Below, piece by piece: positions 1 through 12,421 of a stretch of DNA of 64,000 nucleotides; within the stretch, counting starts at the first letter, position 1; each line of letters starts with the position of its first letter. The position numbers and the translations under genes are program-made. The stretch is from NCBI GenBank assembly GCA_009809945.1, contig WTPW01000761.1:151954-215953 (forward strand). The letters are read 5' to 3'. Under the pieces are notes generated by a model. That model had not been told where the DNA came from. It saw only the letters and a program-made list of their open reading frames with translations, and did not search any database. This stretch comes from Gigaspora margarita. Lineage: Eukaryota > Glomeromycota > Glomeromycetes > Diversisporales > Gigasporaceae.

Positions 1-1925
1 TTTTTTTTTTGTTTTTTTTTTATAATACCCTGCACCCTGTACTATATACTCACATTACAACCGTAGCCATATTGCTTTCATACGTATTGCATAAATTCCA
101 AAATGATTTACAGGTAAATCCAACTCTATTCCAACCAAGAATTAATTTAAATTCGTACAAAATACTTCTTGTACCTGCTGGTCGCACGTATTCGCCATTG
201 TATCGGCTAGTGCATATCCTCCCTTTTCCCTAAAATATTACTAGGAAAAATTGCAAGAGTTGGGAGTCAGTATGGTGTTCTTGTAAAGTCGTTTACCAAT
301 ACCACTTTACTCAATTCTTATTATTTCTATATATATATTTAGGACCGACTACAGCGCCTATATACAATTTTTATTCTTGAAGGCTTGGAAATTCTCCTTC
401 GCTTGATAAGAAAAAAATAGCAACAAAGAAAAAACTGGCTTGTTCTTGCGACNGTGCTGGANNCAATGTCGAGCAGAAAACTCAAAGAACGAAGAAAATC
501 GATACAGATCATCAGGTTACTCAAATACCATTTCGTCATACATGATCTGCAGTCACATAAAGGGTCTGGTGACTCGCAATAATGTCCCGCCTTGTGACTT
601 CGTTCACAAGCAGATCAGTTTAAAGACTCGATATGACAAATTTGACAATATTTATTTACATGACTAAGTTCCATAATTGGGCTGAAGACATTAAAGTCTG
701 ACTTATATTATTTTGCCGAGCCTGTAATTATATAAATCTTGATTTTGAACATAATCAGAATTTGACCTTCAAAAAAAAAAATTATAAATAAACTGTAAAT
801 GTGATAAAATAAAAAAAGGCAATTAACGTAATAAATATGATAATTTAATATAAATAAATAGACGGTTAACAAAAGTCAATTAAAAGTTATTTGCTTAGTT
901 GTGTTGTGTCAATGTAAATAAATATAAAAGAATTTAACCACTTAAACAAGGACTGCAAGAAATGAACTAGAAGAAAGTGTTTGGTTTCTATGACACCAGA
1001 AGAACAGTTAAGTTACTGAAATAATAGTCAATAAAAAATGCAAGATTGGTGCAAACTTCAAAATAATATTGCCGAAAAAGAAAACAAAAATCCAAGCGAC
1101 GAACGTATTATTTATTTATAATTTCACCAAATATTTAATATAAACTATTTTATTAAATATTTTTTTTTGTTCTAGAAGATAAAATGTTTTGCTGATGCTA
1201 CTTGCAAGACAGCTTTCTAATTATGTTTAAGGTCTCTAAAGAATTTTGCAATGCAATTTCTGCACTTAAATTCAATTTCTGTCCAATTTGTAAAGAAATT
1301 CTACAATTGTATTAGTGCGTAAAAAGGATAATGTACTAAATAAAATTAATATGAAAAGGTTTTCAGACAAAAATTTTATGGATGTATTACGCAAAAAAAA
1401 AAAAAAGAAGATATATATATATATAAATTTTTAAAAAAAATTTAAAAGTTTTATTGTATATTAGGAGAAATTTACGGTGAACTTCTTCAAACTTACCAAA
1501 GTTGAAGAAATGCTTATCGCACAGGTTCTTCCCATATTTACTGTTAACAAGTTTTTAGGCGGACAACTTGAGCATTGAGAAAATGTAATTAACTTAGGAA
1601 ATTTAGGATATCCGAGATTTAATTACAAAACTACTCGAAACCTTAAGACAATAATTATTTGAAAGCATAGAAAAGACATTACTTCATTTCAAAATTTTAA
1701 AGTTACATGGTCAAATATTTTAATCTGGTTAAAATACCTTCCAATATTGAAATCGACCAGAATATATTAAACCTTTCTACTGTATTTGACCGATTATGCA
1801 CTATAACAGAGATTAACTAAAAAGCGAAGATTACTTTCGTTATAATTTACGAATTTTAATTACTATTTGTTCACTGTACCCTATAACAAATTGCTGCACG
1901 GAATGATACTGCCATACACAGGAAA
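1..1925. other. AT-rich gene-free sequence with one hairpin
   Basis: I see no supportable gene here. The sequence is low-complexity A/T with N positions near 453-463. The only structured piece is at 544-616, where GATCTGC (544-550) pairs with GCAGATC (610-616). A smaller stem, CTTGTGA/TCACAAG (591-597 with 604-610), lies at its 3' side. The few short open frames have no recognisable content. Confidence 0.5.
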
Positions 1926-1928
1926 GTT

Positions 1929-2117
1929 TGGATATGGAACCACACGTAACTGCACGTAAATCTACATGAGACAATGTATGGGAAAGCATGTTTACAGCAC
2001 GTAATAAGGCACGAATTCTGTGCAACAGTGCATGTAATAACATGCAATTTTATGTATTTTCACGTGCATTGTCTCGTGCATGTTTACGTGCAGGTAACAT
2101 ATAATAGCACATATCCA
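1929..2117. repeat. Short palindromic element (CTGCACGTAAA arms)
   Basis: The arm at 1950-1976 pairs imperfectly with 2067-2093 (both read CTGCACGTAAA ... GAGACAATG on opposite strands). Outer homology reaches GGATATG on both sides. The loop holds further GCACGTAA-like pieces. It looks like a small MITE or foldback remnant. I could not fix a target duplication. Confidence 0.45.
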
Positions 2118-2139
2118 TACATATATACATAATAATAAA

Positions 2140-2280
2140 TATCGTATATGCATTATTTTATTAACTAAATTTTATAATTTTATTAGCTAAATTTTATAAG
2201 TTTTATTAACTAAAATTTGTATTTTATTAACTAATTTTAATTATTTTATTAATTAAATTTTATAATACAAATACTTTAAT
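2140..2280. repeat. AT-rich tandem repeat (~22-27 bp unit)
   Basis: Five to six imperfect copies of a unit reading roughly TTTTATTAACTAAATTTTA occur back to back. There is no coding potential. Confidence 0.55.
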
Positions 2281-2544
2281 AATTTACATGCCGAATAAGA
2301 AAACACTTCTCTAACCCTGATCTGAAAATGGCTATCTAATTCTATTATACTAACAAAACCAACCTTTATCTACCCTAAACTACCATAATATAGCACAACA
2401 CGATGAACTAAAATAAGTGAAATTCCAGAAATGAACCCAAAATTGATCCCACAAAACCTATTCAAATGACGAATTCACATCACCAAATACAATATAGTCA
2501 TACCAGGGTCAGAAAGACTCCAAAACTGCATTATCAATAACGAC

Positions 2545-2945
2545 ACCAGTGACAAGACTATTATTTTTTAAAAAAAAACAACAGAAGTAAAACACGTACT
2601 CAGGTCAAACTACATAAAACCCACTACACTAAAAAATGAACAAGAAAGTGATGCAAGTGATGAAACTACTACCTGCAAAAAAAACAAAGTAGTCCAACAA
2701 CAACTTCAGTGATGAGACTTTCTTCTTAAAACAAGTGTAGTTATACATATAAGCAGGTCAAACTGTAAAAAAGCCACCATATCGAAAAAGCAACAAGAAT
2801 GTGATGAAATCGGTAACTCCAAAAACAGTGACTCCAAAGGCAACTCTAGCAACAACAATTCCAAAGATGACTCTAGCAACAACAACTCCAGTAACAAGAT
2901 TATTGCCTAAAAAAAAATAAAGGTTAGTTAAACATGTACACAGAT
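2545..2945. repeat. Degenerate tandem repeat with Ser/Asn-type codons
   Basis: Three imperfect copies (about 2550, 2711 and 2895) share the order GTGACAAGA...TTATT, an A-run, then CAGGTCAAAC-like sequence. Between them lie triplet-rich stretches (GATGAAACTACTACC; AACTCCAGTAACAAC) that would read as short Ser/Asn/Asp-rich peptides on the plus strand. This may be a decayed repetitive coding region with intron-like spacers, but no frame stays open through it. The leucine/glutamate-rich antisense frame is a by-product. Confidence 0.35.
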
Positions 2946-3228
2946 CAAACTAAGGGAAAGCGAAAGCAAAGAAAAAAACAATAATTATTACTAATCATCA
3001 ATAATCACTGTTTATATATTGCACATGACCCATGACAAACATGTCATATAATGGGGGCGACAAGAACATTTATCCTAATAAAATTATAAGAGTAAAAAAA
3101 AAAAAAAAAAAAAGCAAATCATTATTTGCTTAATTTGTGTGTGTCAATGCATGGAAATTATTATTAAGGACAAAAAAAAACAAAAAAACAGCAAAATGGA
3201 TGTTTTTGTATGTGTCAATGCACAGAAT

Positions 3229-4320
3229 TTATAATCATTAAGAATTTTAATAATCATCACATTAATGCACAGAATTATGATCATTAAGGATCTTAATGAT
3301 TATTAGGTTAGTATATATAATTATAATTATAGTTGTTAAGAATCTTAACGATTGTGATGATCATAATATTAATACACTGACATTATGTACAGAAATGATC
3401 GTTAAAATTGATATTAAGGAATCTTAATAATTGTAATAATCATGATATGAGTGCACTAAAATTTTGATTGTTAAGAATCTTAAAAATTGTGCATGTCAGA
3501 GCATGAAAATTATGATTATGATCATTAAGAATCTTAAAGATTGTATACAAATTATGATCATTAAGAAACTTAATGATTGTGCACAAATTATGATCATTAA
3601 GCATCTTAACAATTATGCACAAATTATGATTATTAAGAAACTTAACAATTTTGCACAAATTATTATTATTAAGAAACTTAATAATTGTGTACAAATTATA
3701 ATCATTAAGAATTTTAACAATTGTTGATCATTAAGAATCTTAATGATTGTTGATCATTAAGAATCTTAATGATTGTGCACAAATTATGATCATTAAGAAT
3801 CTTAANAATTGTGCACAAATTATGATTATTAAGAAACTTAACGATTGTGCACAAATTATGATCATTAAGAATTTTAATGATTGTGCACAAATTATGATCA
3901 TTAAGAAACTTAACAATTGTGCACAAATTATTATTATTAAGAAACTTAATGATTGTGTACAAATTATGATTATTAAGAATCTTAACGATTGTTGATCATT
4001 AAGAATCTTAACGATTTTTGATCATTAAGAATCCTAATGATTGTGCACAAATTATGATTATTAAGAATCTTAAAGATTGTGCACAAATTATGATTATTAA
4101 GAAACTTAATGATTGTGCACAAATTATGATCATTAAGAATCTTAATGATTGTGCACAAATTATGATTATTAAGAATCTTAACAATTGTGCACAAATTATG
4201 ATCATTAAGAATCTTAATGATTGTGCACAAATTATGATTGTTAAGGATCTTAACGATTGTGCACAAATTATAATCATTAAGAATCTTAATGATTGTGCAT
4301 GTTAGTGCATGAAAATTATG
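3229..4320. repeat. 36-bp satellite array with two palindromes per unit
   Basis: About 22 near-identical 36-bp units run from about 3520 to 4310, with degenerate copies back to about 3230. Each unit holds TTAAGAATCTTAA (a dyad around one base) and the perfect 10-bp palindrome TTGTGCACAA, joined by ATTATGATCA. The period is a multiple of three and the unit is nearly self-complementary. Frames therefore stay open on both strands and translate as 12-residue repeats, which I do not regard as genes. Confidence 0.85.
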
Positions 4321-4324
4321 GATA

Positions 4325-4965
4325 TAATACTATGCATGATAGTGCATAAATTTTAACTTTTCGTGTGATAATGTGTATTAAACTTTTTGGTTGATCAGTT
4401 TCTGTGCAGTTTCTGTATAGTGATTATGAAACCTGTGCTTACTCACACACAACGTCTTATTTATACATGCATTTCTGTGTATTGAGTTTTTATAGGGTTA
4501 GAGATCATTATAAAAAAACTCAATAAAAAATAGAGAACTTATTCTTATACTTTATTGGTCAAATTAACTTTGTTAAGTGTTTCAACAGTTATCAGTAGTT
4601 TTACTAGAAGAAACTATTTATAAAACTATTTACTATTGCAAAAATAGTTTCATCGCTTTGAAAATATGTAATATACATATTATGATGCGACAAAATAATA
4701 TACAAAGTGAACTCTATAAGATCTCAGTTAAGATTGATGATGCCTGATAAACAATTTTACGAATTGACAAAATAGCATGACAAATTATCATGGATGATAA
4801 CTTTTTATGCTTTCTCTTTCAGACAAATTAGTCCATATAAAGTTTTTTCTTCTTGACGTTATATATCTATTCATGCTCAAATTTTTTTTCTTTGAATTTT
4901 TATGGGATTATATGCTGTATAATAAATAAGTGTATTGTTTTAATAAGTATAGAAATAAATTCAAA
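4325..4965. other. Gene-free AT-rich sequence
   Basis: No open frame, TIR pair or tandem unit that I can support. Confidence 0.4.
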
Positions 4966-4969
4966 TAAA

Positions 4970-5587
4970 TACAATATTTAATTTGGAATTGGGTTAGTTT
5001 AATATTACTTATGTGATGTTAGGGTATTTCTTATTATAGTAAAATCTGATTACAGGCATCTAAAAATAGAATAATACATGAATATAGTATATGATAAAAT
5101 GTTTAAAGCATAACTTACTGATTATCACAGTTGCATTATTTTGTCACATCAAAGCACATATAATTTTTTGCAATATTCTCGTCCTTTAAACCAATTTGAA
5201 TTCTAGAATTTTTCTCAAAATATGGGATCTTTGCTAGGAAAATAACCCTTCAAGATTATGTAGATTTTATGAATAAAATTCAAATTTGCTAGTGATCTAA
5301 TAATCCAATTTAAAATAATCTTTTTTATTTCATAGAGCTTACTAATCTTTACAGAATAAAAAAAAAAGTTCATTTGATAGGATCATTGAATAGCTGGCAA
5401 ATTTGAATTTGTTTATCAAATCCATATAGCCTCAAGATCCTATATAGTATTTTCATATTCATTCATTAAAAAATTGAACTTGTGCAAGTTGAATTTTTTT
5501 TTAATCCAGTTGCAGCAAAACCAATTATTACAAAACAAATTTAGTTTCAATGACTAGTCTTCTATATTGAGACTTTAATAACATCTG
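4970..5587. repeat. Left part of a diverged inverted paralogue of 41.15-41.8 kb
   Basis: This segment aligns, on the opposite strand, with about 41510-41800. Shared landmarks include TTGGGTTAGTTTAAT, ACTGATTATCACAGTTG followed by TATTTTGTCACATCAAAGCAC, and TTGCAGCAAAACCAAT. The homology resumes after the MITE at 6181-6460 and continues in 41150-41510. The 41-kb copy therefore lacks the insertion. A third, weaker relative of the 6320-6450 part lies near 28930-29050. Confidence 0.6.
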
Positions 5588-5590
5588 TTA

Positions 5591-6177
5591 GGGGCGTGCC
5601 ATTTATCACGTGATTTATACCATGGATACATGGGTCAGGGTGGTGATCACGTCTATATATAATATATATAATATATATATTACATTATATACGGTATATA
5701 ATATATATATAATATATATATTATTTAATATTAAGTAACTTCTTTTCTACTAGTCCGTTTTAGATGATTTTACTACCAAAATGTTCGTCTCAATGAGACG
5801 ANTCTAACAAGCCCAAAATCATTAAAATNCAATCACAGGGTCACAAGATCGTTAAGGTTTTGCATTTTTATACATATATATATTAAAATTTATATATATA
5901 ATAATACACAACCTTAGCGATCTTGTGACCCTGTGATTGGATTTTAATGATTTTGGGCTTGTTAGAATCGTCTCATTGAGACAAACATTTTGGTAGTAAA
6001 ATCATCCAAAACGGACCAGTAGATCAAGAGTTATTTGATATTATATATATTTATATAATATATTATAAATATTAGTCATTATATTAACCAATCAGAATTG
6101 AGATTAGGGTGATCACACCATACATGGATGGGGGTGGCTATTAAGTAAAAAATATTACGTGATAAATGGCATGCCCC
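5591..6177. mobile_element. PIF/Harbinger-like MITE with TTA target duplication
   Basis: TIRs begin GGGGCRTGCCATTTATCACG at both ends (left from 5591, right ending 6177) and are bordered by TTA at 5588-5590 and 6178-6180. A 3-bp TTA/TAA duplication with a GG-start TIR is the PIF/Harbinger signature. The inside is a second palindrome. One arm (about 5752-5870) contains GTCCGTTTTAGATGATTTTA, the CGTCTCAATGAGACG core and AAGCCCAAAATCATT. The other (about 5905-6018) is its inverse, with a TA-rich loop between. There is no coding capacity. An unoccupied relative of the flanks at 41 kb supports it as an insertion. Confidence 0.75.
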
Positions 6178-6180
6178 TTA

Positions 6181-6460
6181 CATAAGTAAAATTTTTTATT
6201 TTGACCTAACAATTTTCTGAATTAGATAATATTCTTCAAAGTTATAAAGTGTGTTAAAAGTTTCACAAGCACTATTAATATTACAAATAGATAATATAAA
6301 TTATTGCAAATATAAAAGAGCAAAATTGTCTTATAGAAATAGCTGTCATTTCAATAATCATGCCTGTAGTAAAGCTAGAATATATGACTATAATATGCAT
6401 AAATAACTTTGTAATACATTGATATTTAAATTGAATTTTTAAAATTAACAGTTATAGGAC
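6181..6460. repeat. Right part of the diverged paralogous segment
   Basis: This continues the homology to the 41-kb segment (inverted) after the MITE. Landmarks are GATAATATTCTTCAAA, GTTATAAAGTGTGT and CACAAGCACTATTAAT. No frame is open here, although the 41-kb copy has a short open stretch over the same piece. Confidence 0.5.
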
Positions 6461-6494
6461 ATGCCCCTGCAGGGTTCAAAAATTACTTTATATA

Positions 6495-6773
6495 GGGGAC
6501 GTCTAAAGTGGGGGCAATTCATATTTTTTAATAATTTTCTTGATTAACTTTAGGGTTAGGGTCATCTTATATTAGGGTCAGGTTGGGTTTTAGATAGTTA
6601 TATATAAGCAAAATTGCTTTCTTGATATTTTTACTTAACCTATCTGAGGTAGGTTAGACTACTGTTTTTTGTATTTTTTAGATTTTTCATTTTTTGCTTT
6701 GCCAGCGATCTTCAAAATTCTGTAATTTGATTGGCTATGATCACATGAATTTGCCCCCACTTTAGATGACCCC
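6495..6773. mobile_element. 279-bp MITE with 8-bp target duplication (hAT-like)
   Basis: The left end GGGGACGTCTAAAGTGGGGG mirrors the right end ...CCCCCACTTTAGATGACCCC. The flanks are TTTATATA (6487-6494) and TTCATATA (6774-6781), an 8-bp duplication with one difference. The length of the duplication suggests hAT, and the TIR does not look like the TAGGG/CAGTG hAT termini elsewhere in the window. It is non-coding. Confidence 0.7.
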
Positions 6774-6781
6774 TTCATATA

Positions 6782-7725
6782 GTAATTTCAATATCAATCA
6801 TTTAACTTTTATATGAAAAATTCATTTTTACAAACAGTTTTTTATAAGACAACCCCACTTTTGTAAAATATAACATCTATTTTTTTAACTAGAAAAATAT
6901 AATTTCAATATTTCTTTATCGATTTATAAAAATTTTATTTTCTAATTTTTTTTAGTTTAAGAGGGATCTTTGGTTGAAGTTCAAGTTTGCTAACTCCTAT
7001 AATATTACTTCAGAATGAGTGATCTTGAATTTAGTTTTGAAACTGACCCTATTTTTTTGAAGAAAACTTAACTGTAAGCTTATTTTTAACAAAGCACAAC
7101 ACAGGTCTCCATAACTTTATACTGGCTACGGATCTTTTACTAAATTACAAGATTGAGTTTACGATTTCATGGTAAGAATCACTATACCGAACGCTTGACA
7201 TTCTTTTACCCTGCATATTTGGTCCTTTTTTAAATTATGAGTATTATTGTAGTTACTTTTTCAACTGCTAGCTAATGACTATAACTTAATAAATAGGTTC
7301 ATTATAAAATATTTTAAGTAGCTATATATTGATATATAATGCATAATCATTTTATATTGACTAAAATTAAACGTTATATATCGATTAACTTGTTATAAAT
7401 TGATATACATCTATAATCGATAAATATCATAATTAAAATATAAATCGTTATACATCTGCTAATCGATAGTTATTGTATTTATTATGCTACAAAGTGCCAC
7501 CTATCAAATTTTTTTTTTTATTTTTTAAATTACAGTAGTAGTTTCGAAATGGTTCGAAATATTTCAAAAATATTTTAGAACTGTGAAACCAAGCAATCTG
7601 CAACCTGCATCATACCAAGCACACATTGGACTATATTTGTGAAATCTTTTGAAATTTTGTATGATGTATCAATAAAATTTTGTATTACACGATCAGATTA
7701 GATCTTTTGTTTATAAATTAGATCT
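6782..7725. other. Gene-free AT-rich sequence
   Basis: Nothing supportable was found. Repeated ATCGATTA-type words at 7370-7490 recur at 9180-9300. Confidence 0.4.
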
Positions 7726-7729
7726 TCTA

Positions 7730-8490
7730 CATTGTTTTTTTTCATTTTGTTTTGTTTTTTTTATTTTTGTTTTGTTTTTTTTTTTTTTATTTTTTTTTTT
7801 TTTTTTTATTTTTTTTTCTTTTTTTTTGGCACTTTACAAGAACACTAGCCCTTTGCAAGAAAACCAACAACTTTTCAGCACTATGCAAGTACACAAATAT
7901 GACTTCACAAGCCAACTCAAACTTCTGACACTTTGCAAGAACTTTTCTAAATCTTCAAGAATGCTTCTTTAGAGAAATGATTTAGTTAGACACAAGTTTT
8001 TGCAAGTTTTTGCTAATTTATTTTCTCGTTTGATACTTTTGTTTTTGTTTTTTTTTTTAAATTTTTTTTATTAATTTTTTATTCCAGTACTTTGTAAGAA
8101 CATGCTTCTTTAAAGAATAATTTAGTTAGGCACAAGTATTCACAAGTATTCGCAAGTTAACCTAGCACTTTACAAAACACAACTAGGTTTTGACAATTTC
8201 TGAATTTGAACTCTTACTTCAGAAAAATAGAGATTTGGGGCTTCATTTATTTTTTTTATTAAGTTTGCTTGCATATTTTGTTTTTCAGTTGTTTTTTTTT
8301 TTACTTATTTTTTTACTTTTATTTTATTTTGTTTATTCCTGACTTTCTTCAGAACTTTGCAAGAAACAATCTGACTTTCTAGCACTTTACAAGAACACCA
8401 ACTCTAACTTCTCCACCACTTTGCAAGAACCTACTAGATTTTCCAACAATTTCAAAAACTCTTATGCTTCTAAGAAATAGTTTTTTTTTA
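7730..8490. repeat. Poly-T tracts with dispersed ACTTTGCAAGAAC motif
   Basis: Long T-runs alternate with pieces repeating ACTTTGCAAGAAC, or slightly changed forms (ACTTTACAAGAAC, CCTTTGCAAGAAA), at least eight times. A phenylalanine-rich frame starting in the T-run is an artefact of the homopolymer. Confidence 0.5.
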
Positions 8491-8950
8491 CTTCTTTACT
8501 ATTTTTAGAAAGTAGTGAATATAAGCGAAAAGAAATAATAGCTAACTGAGGGTGAGAAAAATACGTGTATCTGGTATTATGCGACGAAGTGCAAAAGTAG
8601 TTTAAATTATTACTATTTTTCATTTTCATTTTTTTGTTATTTTTTTACTTCTCTACACTTTTTAGGGCGTAGCAAATATAAGTGAATATAAGCAAATATA
8701 AGTCTGTAGAGCTAGTATTATGTGATGAAGAGCAAAAGTAGTTTACAATATTACTATTTTTTTGTTTCATTTTTTTGTTATTTTTTACTTCTCTACTATT
8801 TTTAGAAAGTAGTGAATATAAGCAAATATAATAGTTAAAACAAAGAAGAGAAATAATAGCTAACTGCGGGATGAGAAAAATAAGTATATAGAGCTAATAT
8901 TATGTGACGAAGTGCGAAAGTAGTTTAAAATATTTCTATTTTTGTTTTTA
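8491..8950. repeat. Three tandem copies of a ~140-160 bp unit
   Basis: The unit starts near 8491, 8648 and 8789. Each copy carries CTTCTYTACTATTTTTAGAA, GTAGTGAATATAAGC, a TATTATGYGACGAAGTGC piece and AGTAGTTTAAA, followed by a T-rich tail. It is non-coding. Confidence 0.65.
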
Positions 8951-9639
8951 TTTTTTTTTCAGTTTCAGTTTATTTTTTTTGTTGTAAAGAATGTATAATA
9001 ATATATAATAAATAAAATACATTAATTTAAAATATAATGTATAATAATAATAATAAATAAATAAATATATAATTTTATATTAAAATGCGAAACTTTGTGA
9101 AAATATGCGAAAACCTGTAAAATGTTTAAAAATAAGTATAAAGTAAATAGTATTGATAGAATTATTATTCGTGATTTTAATCTGATTACTATCGATTATT
9201 ACCAATTATTATCGATTACTAACTTAATCGCTAGTCCTCGTCAAGGGGATTTTAATCGATTACTAGCCAATAACTGATAAAAATCGATAGTAATTCCCAT
9301 ACAAATTTTGGTGATGTTTCATGAAGGTTCCTAAGTAACTTTACACTAGTCACTAGATTGCAGGATTTCATAGATCTTGTAGATTTCGTGATAAGAACCA
9401 ATTGCTTACAACTATAATGACACTTTAGCATTCTTTTATGACTTTTTATATACTAGCTCCATATAAATTCCTAGCTTTTGGGCTAATTCCTGGTAAAAAA
9501 GATTATTTCTTGTTGATAATGGCTTATATCTTGGCATAATTCATACTACTTGGCTTTTTTGGTAGAATTAGCATTTTTTGGCAAAATATAATTTACCTGG
9601 ATATAATTAGGATCTGATAATTTTTGACACACTGTCTTT

Positions 9640-10716
9640 AACTTTTCTCAGAGGGTTTGTAAATAGCCCAGGATGTAAATAGCACTATTAATAGAGGAAT
9701 TAGTATAATGGAAAGTATCAGTTTTCTACTTTGTATCTTTTTTCTTGTTTTTAACTACTATATCTTTCTCTTGTAGGTTTGGGAACATAGAACGGTACTG
9801 GTAATGGAGGAGCTGGTATAATGGGAAGTACTAGTATTCTACTTCAGCTTTTTTTTCTTGTTTTAACTATTATTTCTTTCTCTTGTAGGTTTGCATTTAG
9901 CCAGTAAACATGAAATGGTGCAGTTAATGGAGGAACTAGTATAACAGGAGATACCATTTTTTATTTTGTAGGGGGAAAAGGAATTATTATTACTTGTCAT
10001 ATTTATTTTTTTACGAATACGGCAACAATTATATCTTTCTCTTGTAGTACTGGTAATGGAGGAGCTGGTATAATGGGAAGTACCAGTTTTCTACTTTGGG
10101 CTTTTTTTCTTGTTTTAACTATTACTTCTTTCTATTGTAGATTTGCATTTAGGCTGTGAATGTGAAATAGTGCAGGTAATAGAGGAACTAGTATAATAGG
10201 AGGTACCATTTTTTATTTTGTGGGTGAAAAAGGAATTATTATTACTTGTCATATTTACTTTTTTATGAATACAGTAACAATTATATCTTTCTCTTGTAGG
10301 TTTGGGAACAGCGCCAGTAATGGAGGAGCTGGTATAATGGGAAGACTAGTATAACAGAAAGTACTGTTTTTTATTTTGTAGCAAAAAAGGAATTATTATT
10401 ACTTGTTATATTTACTTTTTTACAAATACGGTGACAATTATATCTTTCTCTTGTAGGTTTGGAAATGTGGAATGGTGCCAGTAATGGAGGAGCTGAAATA
10501 ACAGAAAGTACCAGTTTTCTACTTTGGGCTTTTTTTTCTTGTTTTAACCATTACTTCTTTCTCTTGTAGATTTGCATTTAGCCCATGAACATGAAACAGT
10601 ACAGGCAATAGAGAAACTGGTATAACGGGAGGTACCATTTTTTATTTTGTGGGAAAAAAAAGAATTTTTATTACTTGTCATATTTACTTTTTTATGAATA
10701 TAGTGACAATTAACTA
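9640..10716. repeat. Higher-order A/B tandem repeat with splice-acceptor-like junctions
   Basis: Two related units alternate. Type A (~93-113 bp) runs 9776-9888, 10048-10140 and 10457-10569. Type B (~147-159 bp) runs 9889-10047, 10141-10299 and 10570-10716. An A/B hybrid occupies 10300-10456, and a degenerate copy precedes 9775. Nearly every unit ends in TTTCTCTTGTAG, a pyrimidine tract plus AG, and continues with a GTTTG... stretch containing ATGGAGGAGCTGGTATAA-like sequence. The short frames after the AG are closed by the same TAA, so this may be an amplified decayed intron/exon boundary. I see no working gene. Confidence 0.7.
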
Positions 10717-11535
10717 TTCCCAAAAAATTAGTTTGGAACAATAGAAATCATAGTAAAGTATAAGGTGATTGATCAAAGATGAAATCAAAGATATATTTAA
10801 ACAATAGTATTGTCTTTTGGTATTCATAGCAAAAAAACTAATCTTTTTTAAGTCTCCACAGCAACAATTTTCTCATATTTCAATGTGAGTTTCATGATCA
10901 AATAGAAATGAAATTAATGATGAAACAGTAAAATGGTGAAATTGATCAAATGGTATAACACATGGTTATTGTCTGATATATATGCATTTTAATTTATCAA
11001 TAAACGTGAGTCTGTCCATTTCAATTACTATTCTATTTTTGCAATGATATTATAACCATCCCATTCATATGTCATGCCAGGTGATTTTGATATATGCAAA
11101 ATCATATGTTTCATTAGTGAAACTTAAAATTTGACTTGGCTAAGTCGACTATTAATTTCAGTTTTTAGCTAGAGCCAATTTTCTTTAAAGGATCCAATTA
11201 TTCTGGTGATATAGCTATTAATGCAAATATACCCATATGCGATACAATTGGTTAGCCTTGTATACATGTACTATTTTCCAAAAAAACTTTATGATCCCAA
11301 TTGCTGAAATCAATGCTAATTTTAGCAAGGTTTTATTTTTTCAGGAAAACTATTCTGGAATTTTATGTGTAAAACTTAATTTGAGACTAAGAAAAGAAAA
11401 GATAACTTAAGAATCTCTAAAATTATCATCCTTCACAAGTGCTCTGTACCTTTTTACCAATCATTTTGTTCATGTGATGAAAAAATAATATGTACTTTTT
11501 TTAAATTGTCGCTATTTTCAAATTATAAACTGTGA
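10717..11535. other. Gene-free AT-rich sequence
   Basis: Nothing supportable on either strand. Confidence 0.4.
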
Positions 11536-12421
11536 TAGTGATGGGCAATGCACAGAATCTGTGTGAGATCCCGCACAGGATTTTTAATATAAGATTATCT
11601 GGCCTGCATTAGCATATCACCTGGCCTGAATTAACAAAACATTGATGAATTACATAAAAAAATTATGCACGCATTAACTTTTTATTTATTTCTTGTTCTA
11701 AATATATATGTATGTACAGAGACAATGTGCAAACTGTATGTTGAAATAAATTTTTTAAATTGTCCTTATTAATAAAGTGGGAACACTAAGAATATTGTGT
11801 ACTATATGGTCCAATTTTAGTGATTATTTCATATGAGTGATAAGGTTAAATAAATATGAACCAATCATTTATGTGATTTAGATGATTATTGACTATTTGA
11901 TCAAAAATTATAAGCTCGATTATGAATTTCTTATGGGTCGTTTATAGATTTTTGTATGTATTTGTTAACCTAGTTAATAAATTTTTGTATATATGTACAG
12001 TACTTGATCACTATAAATTTTAGTACATTTATACCTGATTATATACCTGATTACTTATAAATTTTTTATATGCTTATAATTTGATCACTTTGTTACTATT
12101 ATAATTTTTAAATATGTATTTATATAATAATATTTTAAAAAAAAATTGATAAAATTAAGGCAAATCTGAATTGATGAATTTAATAATTAAAAGATTCAAA
12201 TATTTTAAAAGTAGGTAAAGTCTATATAAGAATTTTATTTGTAATTAATGCTGTAAGATTTATAAGAAATGATTATTATTTTAATGAGAAATTACATTTT
12301 TCGTGATCATATACATATATATGTAATATATATTTATTAATTGTGAAACATCCAGAGACTCTAAGCGAATCCCACGAATCCCGTGCAGGATTTTTAAAAA
12401 ATCAGGATTTGCCAATCACTA
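11536..12421. mobile_element. Eroded hAT-type non-autonomous element (candidate)
   Basis: The left end TAGTGATGGGCAA (from 11536) and right end TTGCCAATCACTA (to 12421) are inverted repeats of the TAGNGATGGGCA type common in hAT elements. Subterminal pieces (GATCCCGCACAGGATTTTT and ATCCCGTGCAGGATTTTT) also mirror each other. The flanking 8-mers AACTGTGA and GATAGTGA match at only 5 of 8 positions, so the duplication is eroded or wrong. There is no transposase inside. Confidence 0.5.

Noticed and set aside
3440..4305. Open frames of 80-95 residues on both strands translating as 12-residue repeats
   Set aside because: They only translate the 36-bp satellite, which is nearly self-complementary with a period divisible by three. 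There is no start context, no gene structure and no domain.
3229..4320. CRISPR array
   Set aside because: Repeats are contiguous with no unique spacers, in eukaryotic-looking DNA without cas genes.
6540..6600. Telomere-like TTAGGG words
   Set aside because: Only two or three scattered GTTAGGGTC/TTAGGGTTAGGG pieces inside a MITE, not an array.
7772..7972. Phenylalanine-rich frame
   Set aside because: It comes from a poly-T tract and has no other support.
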